Origin: Sphingomonas sp. PP-CE-1G-424
GTDB lineage: Bacteria; Pseudomonadota; Alphaproteobacteria; Sphingomonadales; Sphingomonadaceae
NCBI RefSeq assembly: GCF_004341085.1
Contig: NZ_SLXW01000013.1
Coordinates: 1-57,854 of the forward strand
Reading direction: 5' to 3'
DNA length: 57,854 nt
Shown: positions 25,120 to 31,670 of the stretch, one piece after another
How the letters are laid out: every line of letters starts with the position of its first letter
Position numbering within the stretch: position 1 is the stretch's first letter
Made by a program: the position numbers and the translations under genes
The notes under the pieces: generated by a model
Database searches by the model: none
What the model saw: only the letters and a program-made list of their open reading frames with translations
What the model was told of the DNA's origin: nothing

Positions 25120-25862
25120 GGAGCGGCAGGCTCCGCCTTCATGTCGGTGCCAGCAAGCTTCATCGCTGGCTGGCACTGATTATCGGGGTGCAGCTACTGC
25201 TCTGGTTCTCCAGCGGCTTGTTGATGAGCATCCTGCCGATCGAGCGGGTACGAGGAGAACACCTCGTTGCACGCGAGAACACGGCGACGATCGATCCGGC
25301 TCAGGAGTTTGCTTCCCCGGCATCGGTGTTGGGCGCTGCCCCCGGCCCGGTGCGCGAACTGCGCTACACGACCTTGTTCGGACAACCCGTCGCCGAGTTG
25401 ACGATGGCTAACGGCACGGTCCGGATGCACGACGCCCGGACCGGTTTGCCGATGCAGCGTATCGATGCGCCCTTTGCGCTACGAGTTGCACGCGCGGCAT
25501 ATCGCGGCCCCGGTGTCCCTGTTGCGTCCGTCATGTTTGCTCGAACAGCGAGCACGGAGTTTCGTGGCAAACTGCCGGTCTGGCGTGTGGAGTTCGAGGA
25601 CGCCGAGACGACGCGCGTGTTCGTGTCACCGGAGAACGGTAGGATTGTCGGTGTCCGAACGGGTACGTGGCGGCTCTATGATTTTTTCTGGGGCCTCCAC
25701 ATCATGGACTGGAAAAACCATGAGAACTTCAACACCCCTTGGATGATGGCATTTGCAGCTGGGGGGCTAGCCCTTGCGGTGGCAGGCGTGGTGCTGCTCT
25801 ACATGCGCTGGCCGCGCCGCAGGCAAAGAAAAGTCCAAGGGGTGCACGACGTTGCCGCGTAA
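25116..25862 (+). CDS. PepSY-domain membrane protein, probable CTG start
   Basis: The family motif LHRWLALIIGVQLLLWFSSG begins well upstream of the first usual start (GTG 25188), so a start there would delete the first helix. The only sensible earlier codon is CTG at 25116, overlapping the copB stop as CTGA, with GAGGA seven bases upstream. From there the protein has 248 residues: an N-terminal anchor, two PepSY-like periplasmic regions (ELRYTTLFGQPVAELTM; RVEFEDAETTRVFVSPENGRIVG), the motif WRLYDFFWGLHIMDW and a C-terminal helix (AFAAGGLALAVAGVVLLYM). PepSY proteins next to copAB are common and of unknown role. The start is inferred. Confidence 0.75.
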   Translation: MRSGRLRLHVGASKLHRWLALIIGVQLLLWFSSGLLMSILPIERVRGEHLVARENTATIDPAQEFASPASVLGAAPGPVRELRYTTLFGQPVAELTMANGTVRMHDARTGLPMQRIDAPFALRVARAAYRGPGVPVASVMFARTASTEFRGKLPVWRVEFEDAETTRVFVSPENGRIVGVRTGTWRLYDFFWGLHIMDWKNHENFNTPWMMAFAAGGLALAVAGVVLLYMRWPRRRQRKVQGVHDVAA

Positions 25863-25898
25863 CTCTCTCTAGGTGGGGGATACCTCGGGAGAACGACT

Positions 25899-26288
25899 AT
25901 GAAGACCATTACCACGATCGGCATGTTAGCCGCAGCGCTCGCCGCCAGTCCGCTTGCCGCACAGAGCAGCATGGCGGGCATGGATCATAGCCAGATGCAG
26001 GGAATGGATCATTCCAAGATGATGAATGATCCGGGCAATCCTTACGCCGCATCCGAGATGGACATGCATCAGAAGATGATGGCCGCGAAGCAGGGAGACG
26101 CATCGGAGATGTGGACCCGCAAGATGATCGAACATCATCGTGGAGCCGTTACCATGTCGCGCGTGGCGCTTCGGGACGCGAAGGATGCCGACACGAAGCG
26201 GATGGCGCAGATGACCATTACGAAGCAGGAAAAGGACATCGCCGAGCTTCAGGGCTGGCTCAAGTCGCATGGCAAGCGCGCCCAATAA
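25899..26288 (+). CDS. DUF305 periplasmic protein (copy 1)
   Basis: A 129-residue secreted helical protein with signal peptide (MLAAALAASPLAAQ), Met/His-rich N-terminus (MAGMDHSQMQGMDHSKMM) and the DUF305 core MWTRKMIEHHRGAVTMSRVAL. The family is ferritin-like and probably binds copper or other metals through the HH and Met residues. It lies in the cop cluster. A second DUF305 protein is at 50189 in the transposon. Confidence 0.9.
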   Translation: MKTITTIGMLAAALAASPLAAQSSMAGMDHSQMQGMDHSKMMNDPGNPYAASEMDMHQKMMAAKQGDASEMWTRKMIEHHRGAVTMSRVALRDAKDADTKRMAQMTITKQEKDIAELQGWLKSHGKRAQ

Positions 26289-26342
26289 GGCCGCTGGCAG
26301 GAACCCCGCCCCCGGGCGGGGCTTCACCAAAGGAGTTTAGCA

Positions 26343-26786
26343 ATGAAGTTTACGATCCGGAGTGCGATCGTCGCCGCAGCGATGATGACCCCGGCTGTGG
26401 CCTTAGCGGCGAACAGCATTGCCATGCACCGCGATCCAGGGTGCGGCTGTTGCGAGCAGTGGGCCAAGCAGGTCCGTCAGCAGTTCGGGCGCAACGTGCA
26501 GATCATCGATGACGCTCACCGCGATGTGCTTCAGCGCAAGATGGGTGTCCCCGCCGACCTCAGTTCATGTCACACCGCGGTAGTCGACGGTATGGCATTT
26601 GAGGGCCATGTACCGATTGCCGACATGAAACGGGTGCTTGCCCAGCATCCCAAAGGCGTAAACGGGCTTGCCGTGCCGGGTATGCCGGTGGGATCACCTG
26701 GCATGGAAATGCCGGGCATGAACGCACAGCCCTATGAGGTGATCGCGTTCGGACCAACCGGACGCAAGGTGTTCGCCCGCCATTAA
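26343..26786 (+). CDS. DUF411 copper-binding protein
   Basis: A 147-residue secreted protein of the DUF411 family. After a signal peptide (VAAAMMTPAVALA) comes the thioredoxin-like metal motif HRDPGCGCCEQWAK, then SSCHTAVVDGMAFEGHVP and a Met-rich loop (GMPVGSPGMEMPGM). DUF411 proteins are linked to copper and silver tolerance. TTAAAAGAGGG and a hairpin at 26791 follow. Confidence 0.92.
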   Translation: MKFTIRSAIVAAAMMTPAVALAANSIAMHRDPGCGCCEQWAKQVRQQFGRNVQIIDDAHRDVLQRKMGVPADLSSCHTAVVDGMAFEGHVPIADMKRVLAQHPKGVNGLAVPGMPVGSPGMEMPGMNAQPYEVIAFGPTGRKVFARH

Positions 26787-26790
26787 AAGA

Positions 26791-26810
26791 GGGAGGCGCG
26801 GACGCCTCCC
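26791..26810 (+). terminator. Hairpin terminator after the copper operon
   Basis: GGGAGGCG-CGGA-CGCCTCCC, an 8-bp GC stem with a tetraloop just after the DUF411 stop. The following T tract is broken (TCCCATTTACTTTTC), so termination may be partial. Confidence 0.75.
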
Positions 26811-26959
26811 TCCCATTTACTTTTCATGCCCGACATGTCGTGGCCGGCATGGTCTTTACGCCTGCCGCTTTCATGTCGGTGCAGGGCGTTGTCGGAATCG
26901 ATAGTGGTTTGAAGATCGTGAGAGCTTTCATAACTTAACATATCCGCTATGCCGGATGC
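26811..26959. promoter_or_regulatory. arsR promoter region
   Basis: 149 bp before arsR. TTGAAG (about 26909) with AT-rich CATAACTTAACATATC (26929-26944) is the probable promoter/operator zone. The minus strand carries a short His/Met-rich in-frame string (KDHAGHDMSGM) that may be a gene remnant. Confidence 0.5.
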
Positions 26960-27292
26960 ATGGATAACGATTCGGCTATCATTGCGCTTGGTGCGCTCGC
27001 GCAAGGCACACGCCTCGACGTGTTTCGCCTGCTGGTTCGCCACGAACCGGACGGCATGGCGGCGGGTGAAATTGCCCGTCAGCTCGACGTGCCGCAGAAC
27101 ACCATGTCCGCGCACCTCGGCATTCTCGCGCGCGCCGGCATCGTGCGCTCGGAACGGCATAGCCGGTCGATTATTTACCGTGCCGATCTAGACGGGCTGC
27201 GCGCGCTAACGCTGTTCCTCGTCAAGGATTGCTGTGCCGGCTCGCCTGAACTGTGTGCGCCGCTCCTGGCCGAACTCACCCCCTGCTGCTGA
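26960..27292 (+). CDS. arsR: ArsR-family arsenic-responsive repressor
   Basis: A 110-residue winged-helix repressor: ALAQGTRLDVFRLLVRHEP, the recognition helix in MAAGEIARQLDVPQNTMSAHLGIL, and IIYRADLDGLRAL. Cysteines cluster at the C-terminus (KDCCAGSPELC and a terminal PCC) rather than as the E. coli CVCxxC, so the As(III) site is of the C-terminal type. First gene of the ars operon; arsC follows 11 bp after the stop. Confidence 0.93.
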   Translation: MDNDSAIIALGALAQGTRLDVFRLLVRHEPDGMAAGEIARQLDVPQNTMSAHLGILARAGIVRSERHSRSIIYRADLDGLRALTLFLVKDCCAGSPELCAPLLAELTPCC

Positions 27293-27303
27293 AAGGACGC
27301 CCC

Positions 27304-27732
27304 GTGGCCGTCGATATCGTGATCTATCACAACCCCGAGTGCGGCACGTCGCGCAACACGCTGGCGATGATCCGCAATGCTGGCATCGAGCCGCACGTCA
27401 TCGAATATCTGAAAACCCCACCCTCGCGCGTGTTGCTGGTCGAGCTGATCGACCGCGCCGGGATCACGCCCCGCGATCTGCTACGCGAGAAGGGGACGCC
27501 CTATGCGGAGCTGGGCCTTGGTGACGATGCGCTGTCAGACGACACGCTGGTGGACGCGATGATGGCGCATCCGGTCCTCATTAACCGGCCGCTGGTCGTC
27601 TCGCCGCTCGGCGTGAAGCTGTGCCGACCGTCCGAAGCGGTCCTCGATCTGCTGCCTGATGCCCAACAGGGCGCGTTTGCCAAGGAAGACGGCGAACAGG
27701 TTGTGGATGCTTCGGGCCAGCGCATCGCCTGA
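27304..27732 (+). CDS. arsC: Glutaredoxin-coupled arsenate reductase ArsC
   Basis: A 142-residue cytoplasmic enzyme reducing arsenate to arsenite. The active-site segment YHNPECGTSRNTL carries the catalytic Cys. NRPLVVSPLGVKLCRPSE supplies the Arg substrate contacts of the E. coli R773-type family. The GTG at 27304 starts right before the conserved VDIVIYHNP; an upstream in-frame codon at 27253 would overlap arsR. Its stop overlaps the arsB start (TGATG). Confidence 0.94.
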   Translation: MAVDIVIYHNPECGTSRNTLAMIRNAGIEPHVIEYLKTPPSRVLLVELIDRAGITPRDLLREKGTPYAELGLGDDALSDDTLVDAMMAHPVLINRPLVVSPLGVKLCRPSEAVLDLLPDAQQGAFAKEDGEQVVDASGQRIA

Positions 27733-29018
27733 TGCTGCTCGCGTTCGCTATCTTCGTCGTCACGATCGCGCTCGTCATCTGGCAGCCCAAGGGCCTGGGC
27801 ATCGGCTGGAGCGCGCTAGGCGGCGCGGCCGTCGCGCTACTCGTCGGGGTCGTTTCGCTCTCTGACGTGCCGGTGGTGTGGGGCATCGTCTGGAACGCGA
27901 CCGCGACGTTCGTCGCGATCATCATCGTCAGCCTGTTGCTCGATGAAGCCGGGTTCTTCGAATGGGCGGCGCTCCACGTTGCGCGCTGGGGCGGGGGGCA
28001 TGGTCGTCGGCTGTTCGTGCTGATCGTCCTGCTCGGGGCGGCGGTGTCGGCGCTGTTCGCCAATGACGGCGCCGCGCTGATCCTGACGCCGATCGTCATC
28101 GCGATGCTGAGGGCCCTGGGATACAAGGACAAGGCGACGCTGGCGTTCGTCATGGCGGCGGGGTTCATTGCCGATACCGCAAGCCTGCCGCTGATCGTCT
28201 CCAACCTCGTCAACATCGTGTCGGCCGACTTCTTCCGGATCGGCTTTGCCGATTATGCCTCGGTGATGGTGCCGGTCGATCTGGCGTCGATCGCCGCGAC
28301 GCTGGTCGTGCTGCTGCTGTTCTTCCGGCGCGACATACCCGCCAGCTACGATGTGGCGCAGCTCCGCGCGCCCGCTGATGCGATCCGTGACCATGCCACA
28401 TTCAAGGCGGGCTGGGTCGTCCTCGCCCTGCTGCTCGCCGGCTTCTTCTTGCTCGAACCTATCGGCGTGCCGGTCAGCGCCGTCGCTGCTGCCGGTGCCG
28501 TGCTCTTGCTGGTCATCGCCGCGCGCGGCCATGTCATCCAGACGCGCAAGGTGCTGGCCGGCGCGCCGTGGCAGGTCGTGATCTTCTCGCTCGGCATGTA
28601 CCTGGTCGTCTATGGCCTGCGGAATGCCGGACTGACCGACCATCTTGCCGGCCTGCTCGATCGCACCGCGCAAGGCGGCGTTTGGGGTGCGGCGTTCGGC
28701 ACCGGGATCATTGCCGCGCTGCTGTCGTCGGTGATGAACAACATGCCGACCGTTCTGGTGGGTGCGCTGTCGATCGACGCGACGCACGCCACGGGCGCGA
28801 TCAAGGAAGCCATGATTTACGCCAACGTGATCGGGTGCGACCTTGGCCCGAAAATCACACCGATTGGCTCGCTCGCGACGCTGCTCTGGCTGCACGTCCT
28901 CGGGCAAAAGGGCATTCGGATCGGCTGGGGCTATTACTTCAAGGTCGGCGCGACGCTAACGATTCCGGTGCTGCTGGTAACGCTCGCGGCACTCGCGATC
29001 AGGATCAGCATGGGATGA
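27732..29018 (+). CDS. arsB: Arsenite efflux permease ArsB
   Basis: A 428-residue membrane carrier with about 12 helices that exports arsenite. Conserved family regions include FFEWAALHVARWGGG, NDGAALILTPIVIAML, DTASLPLIVSNLVNIVSADFF and SVMNNMPTVLVGALS. It starts within the arsC stop and overlaps the following ynfA by ATGA. No arsA ATPase is present, so it should work alone on the proton gradient. Confidence 0.95.
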   Translation: MLLAFAIFVVTIALVIWQPKGLGIGWSALGGAAVALLVGVVSLSDVPVVWGIVWNATATFVAIIIVSLLLDEAGFFEWAALHVARWGGGHGRRLFVLIVLLGAAVSALFANDGAALILTPIVIAMLRALGYKDKATLAFVMAAGFIADTASLPLIVSNLVNIVSADFFRIGFADYASVMVPVDLASIAATLVVLLLFFRRDIPASYDVAQLRAPADAIRDHATFKAGWVVLALLLAGFFLLEPIGVPVSAVAAAGAVLLLVIAARGHVIQTRKVLAGAPWQVVIFSLGMYLVVYGLRNAGLTDHLAGLLDRTAQGGVWGAAFGTGIIAALLSSVMNNMPTVLVGALSIDATHATGAIKEAMIYANVIGCDLGPKITPIGSLATLLWLHVLGQKGIRIGWGYYFKVGATLTIPVLLVTLAALAIRISMG

Positions 29019-29338
29019 CGGCACTCGTATATCTGGCCGCGTCGCTCGCGGAAATCGCAGGCTGCTTTGCCTTTTGGGCATGGTTGCGGCTGGGCAAATC
29101 GCCCCTGTGGCTGGCTCCGGGCGTGGTATCGCTTGTGCTGTTCGCCTGGCTGCTGACACGCGTGGACAACGATGCAGCAGGGCGGGCCTATGCAGCCTAT
29201 GGCGGCGTCTACATCTGTGCATCGCTGATCTGGCTGTGGGCTGTCGAAGGGGTGAGGCCCGACCGCTGGGACGCTGGTGGAGCGACACTCTGCCTGATCG
29301 GCACCTGTATCATTCTGCTTGGCCCAAGGACCGCCTGA
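29015..29338 (+). CDS. YnfA-family small membrane protein (copy 2, ars operon)
   Basis: A 107-residue four-helix protein with the family core LAEIAGCFAFWAW, DAAGRAYAAYGGVYI and PDRWD. It overlaps arsB by ATGA and arsH by TGATG, so it is translated as part of the ars operon. That coupling suggests a role in metalloid resistance, perhaps as a small partner of ArsB; this is inference. Paralogue of the gene at 7049. Confidence 0.88.
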   Translation: MTALVYLAASLAEIAGCFAFWAWLRLGKSPLWLAPGVVSLVLFAWLLTRVDNDAAGRAYAAYGGVYICASLIWLWAVEGVRPDRWDAGGATLCLIGTCIILLGPRTA

Positions 29339-30096
29339 TGCCGCTTCGCGCCCTCTCTGACCCCGATCATCTACCCGCCCTTGATCGGCGCTATGCGCTC
29401 GATCGTCCTGCCCTTGGGCTGGGCGCTGGTGATCCACCTCCGCGCATACTGTTGCTCTACGGCTCTTTGCGGGAGCGGTCCTTTTCGCGGTTGTGCGTTG
29501 AGGAAGCCGCTCGCCTGCTGCAATTCTTCGGCTGCGAAACGCGAATCTTCGATCCTTCGACGTTGCCGCTGCCCGATCAGGTGACGGGGGACGATCACCT
29601 GGCCGTCCACGAGCTACGCGAACTGTCGATGTGGTCGGAGGGGCATGTGTGGTGCAGCCCCGAGCGCCACGGCCAGATCACCGGCATCATGAAGCTGCAA
29701 GTCGATCACCTGCCGCTGTCGATGGGTGGGATGCGCCCGACGCAGGGCCGCACGCTTGCCGTCATGCAGGTGTCGGCCGGATCGCAGTCGTTCAACAGCG
29801 TGAACACCCTGCGCGTCCTCGGCCGTTGGATGCGAATGGTGACGATCCCAAACCAATCGAGCGTCGCGAAGGCGTTTGCGGAGTTCGACGAAAGCGACCG
29901 AATGAAGCCTTCGGCCTACTATGATCGGATCGTGGATGTGATGGAGGAGCTGGTGCGCTTCACGGTCCTTCTACGCCCGCACACCACGCAGCTTGTTGAT
30001 CGCTATTCCGAGCGAAAGGAGGCAGATGTGCCGATCGATAGCGCCACGGACCTTTCGAGCATCGCAACCTCGCCAATGTACCGGAAAGGCGAGTAA
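29338..30096 (+). CDS. arsH: ArsH NADPH-dependent flavoprotein
   Basis: A 252-residue FMN reductase that oxidises trivalent organoarsenicals or provides redox protection. Flavodoxin-like motifs: LLLYGSLRERSFSR (phosphate loop), WCSPERHGQITGIMK and GGMRPTQGRTLAVMQVSAGSQ. The ATG at 29338 overlaps the ynfA stop; a longer frame from 29074 is only a shadow of ynfA. It ends the ars operon. Confidence 0.94.
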   Translation: MPLRALSDPDHLPALDRRYALDRPALGLGAGDPPPRILLLYGSLRERSFSRLCVEEAARLLQFFGCETRIFDPSTLPLPDQVTGDDHLAVHELRELSMWSEGHVWCSPERHGQITGIMKLQVDHLPLSMGGMRPTQGRTLAVMQVSAGSQSFNSVNTLRVLGRWMRMVTIPNQSSVAKAFAEFDESDRMKPSAYYDRIVDVMEELVRFTVLLRPHTTQLVDRYSERKEADVPIDSATDLSSIATSPMYRKGE

Positions 30097-30156
30097 AGTT
30101 CTCTTAGTGTGGCGAACCGCTCCTCCGACATTGTGCATCACTGAGTGTGCTTCTAG

Positions 30157-30510
30157 ATGCATCCAATGAAACGCCGGGCTCGCCCATTCTCCAAGATATT
30201 GCGTTCCATGGCGTTTTTCGTCCTGGCAGTGATGTTGCTGGTCCGGCTTGGCCCGCTCTGCGAGACGATGGCGATGGCCGCGCCTCCGGCTGCGTCCGCG
30301 ATGATGGACTGCGCCAGCAAATCAGCAGGCGCTCCCATCAAAAAGGCACCTGCGTCGGCCTGCGCCATACCGTGCGTTGCGGTTGCCGGCGAAACCGTCG
30401 AGCATATCGGGCTGGTTCCGTCCTCCCATCTATCGCCTTGGCCAGCTCCACAGACGGGCCTTTTGGGCATGGCATACGCTCCGGCCACGCCCCCTCCGCA
30501 AACCGTGTGA
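30157..30510 (+). CDS. Secreted protein of unknown function
   Basis: A 117-residue protein with a basic start (MHPMKRRARPFSK), one strong hydrophobic segment (MAFFVLAVMLLVRLG) and an Ala/Pro-rich tail with three cysteines (MMDCASKS, SACAIPC). It looks like a signal peptide or anchor plus a small periplasmic part. No family recognised. Located between ars and a Cys-rich metal-binding gene, it may belong to metal handling. An antisense frame of similar length looks like a shadow. Confidence 0.55.
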   Translation: MHPMKRRARPFSKILRSMAFFVLAVMLLVRLGPLCETMAMAAPPAASAMMDCASKSAGAPIKKAPASACAIPCVAVAGETVEHIGLVPSSHLSPWPAPQTGLLGMAYAPATPPPQTV

Positions 30511-30547
30511 CGTCGAACACCATCACACGTAAATTTCGGAGAATATC

Positions 30548-30736
30548 ATGACCAAGTTCAAGCTCATCAGCGCTGCCTTCGCCCTCACCCTGTCGACTGG
30601 CGCATTCGCCGCTGTCGCCAATTGCTGCGCCGACATGGCGTGCTGCAAGGACGGTGCGGACTGCTGCAAGGATGGCGCAAAAGCCAAGGCCGCGGACTGC
30701 TGCGATCATGCCAAGGGCGGCATGAAGCACGGCTAA
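30548..30736 (+). CDS. Cys-rich small periplasmic metal-binding protein
   Basis: A 62-residue protein: signal peptide (LISAAFALTLSTGAFA) followed by four Cys-Cys pairs (NCCAD, ACCKDG, DCCKDG, DCCDH) and a His/Met tail (HAKGGMKHG). The repeated CCxDGA spacing suggests a metallothionein-like periplasmic sink for soft metals. GAGAATATC precedes the start. A strong terminator follows directly. Confidence 0.75.
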   Translation: MTKFKLISAAFALTLSTGAFAAVANCCADMACCKDGADCCKDGAKAKAADCCDHAKGGMKHG

Positions 30737-30743
30737 AAGCTGG

Positions 30744-30770
30744 ATAGGGGCGGGCAGCCGCCCCTATTTT
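30744..30770 (+). terminator. Terminator shared by convergent genes
   Basis: ATAGGGGCGG-GCAG-CCGCCCCTAT followed by TTTT. It ends the plus-strand small metal-binding gene and lies just past the minus-strand Myb-like gene, so it can serve both. Confidence 0.85.
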
Positions 30771-30771
30771 C

Positions 30772-30984
30772 CTAGTCTACATCTACCCGCCGCGGCACGC
30801 CGTCGCGCCATGGTCGCTGTGACGAGTGGAGAGTTACCCGTAGGGTTGAGGCTCTTCCCCGAACCGCATCCATCGTTCGGCCCATCTCGCGTGCGATTAC
30901 CGCCAGAGTCTGCCTGGCCTCGATACGCCGACGAAGCTCGACGTCATCATCATCGGTCCAAGACGTTCCACGTCGAGCGGTCAG
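30772..30984 (-). CDS. Small Myb/SANT-like DNA-binding protein, probable CTG start
   Basis: A 70-residue frame with SWTDDDDVELRRRIEARQ followed by AVIAREMGRTMDAVRGRAS, the helix-turn-helix pattern of small Myb/GcrA-like proteins common in alphaproteobacteria. There is no in-frame ATG, GTG or TTG near the right place. A CTG at 30984-30982 overlaps the ZIP gene stop as CTGA and is preceded by GAGGAG eight bases upstream. Starting there gives a sensible N-terminus (xTARRGTSWTDDDD). It would be the last gene of the czc operon. Family and start are both inferred. Confidence 0.6.
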   Translation of the reverse strand: MTARRGTSWTDDDDVELRRRIEARQTLAVIAREMGRTMDAVRGRASTLRVTLHSSQRPWRDGVPRRVDVD

Positions 30985-31667
30985 CCCAAAAACTCCTCGA
31001 TCAGGAGCAATCCCAAAAAGCCGATGAAAAACATGGCGCTGATAAGCGGGGTATCGGGCTTCTCGTGCGCCTCCACCAATAGCTCTTCCGTCACAAGGTA
31101 GAGCAGCGCCATCAAACCGAAACTGAGAAACCCGGCGATGACGACGGGCGGAAACGTCGCAACGGGAGTCGCTATCGCCGCACCGATCGGCAGCAACAAC
31201 GCGATCCCCATCGTAATCGCGATGATCCGCGCCTTGGACTTGATCGTCTCGCCCAGCTCGGTCGTCACGGTCAGTCCGAGAAACAGCACCTCCAACGTCA
31301 ACGCGATCGTCAGCAACATGCCAGCCTTCCCGCCAGCGACGAACGCCAACCCGAGAACAAGCCCGTCGATCAGGATGTCGACCGCGACCGCACCGAGCAT
31401 GGCGATCGGTCCACTGGCGCGACCCTCAAGGGCTTTGAGCGACAGCATCACGAGAATGCCAAGCGCGCCGCCTGTGAATGTCGCGATCGGTGAACCTTCG
31501 TGCATCACCTGGGGCAGGATCTCGGCTGCCGCTGCGGCGAACACGACGCCTGCCGCCAAGTGCTGCATGGCGCTTACGAAGGCATCACTTGGCCGTCTCG
31601 ATACCGCGAATAGCGAGCCGATCAGTACGGCGACGACGGGAATGAGCGTGAAGGCAACGGCCTGCAT
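30981..31667 (-). CDS. ZIP-family metal transporter
   Basis: A 228-residue membrane protein with about seven helices of the ZIP family. The metal site is suggested by MQHLAAGVVFAAAAAEILPQVMHE (helix IV-like His and Glu) and TVTTELGE / LVTEELLVEAHE. It lies 3 bp after czcA. ZIP proteins usually import zinc or related ions, so its place in an efflux operon is odd; it may refill the cytoplasm or move a different ion. Confidence 0.88.
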   Translation of the reverse strand: MQAVAFTLIPVVAVLIGSLFAVSRRPSDAFVSAMQHLAAGVVFAAAAAEILPQVMHEGSPIATFTGGALGILVMLSLKALEGRASGPIAMLGAVAVDILIDGLVLGLAFVAGGKAGMLLTIALTLEVLFLGLTVTTELGETIKSKARIIAITMGIALLLPIGAAIATPVATFPPVVIAGFLSFGLMALLYLVTEELLVEAHEKPDTPLISAMFFIGFLGLLLIEEFLG

Positions 31668-31670
31668 AGC

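Noticed and set aside
26811..26890. Minus-strand KDHAGHDMSGM string before arsR
   Set aside because: It resembles a piece of a copper-binding protein, but it is too short and has no start or neighbour to call a gene.
27837..28907. 356-codon minus-strand frame opposite arsB
   Set aside because: Composition (Arg, Asp, Gln, His) is typical of a shadow; arsB is intact on the other strand.
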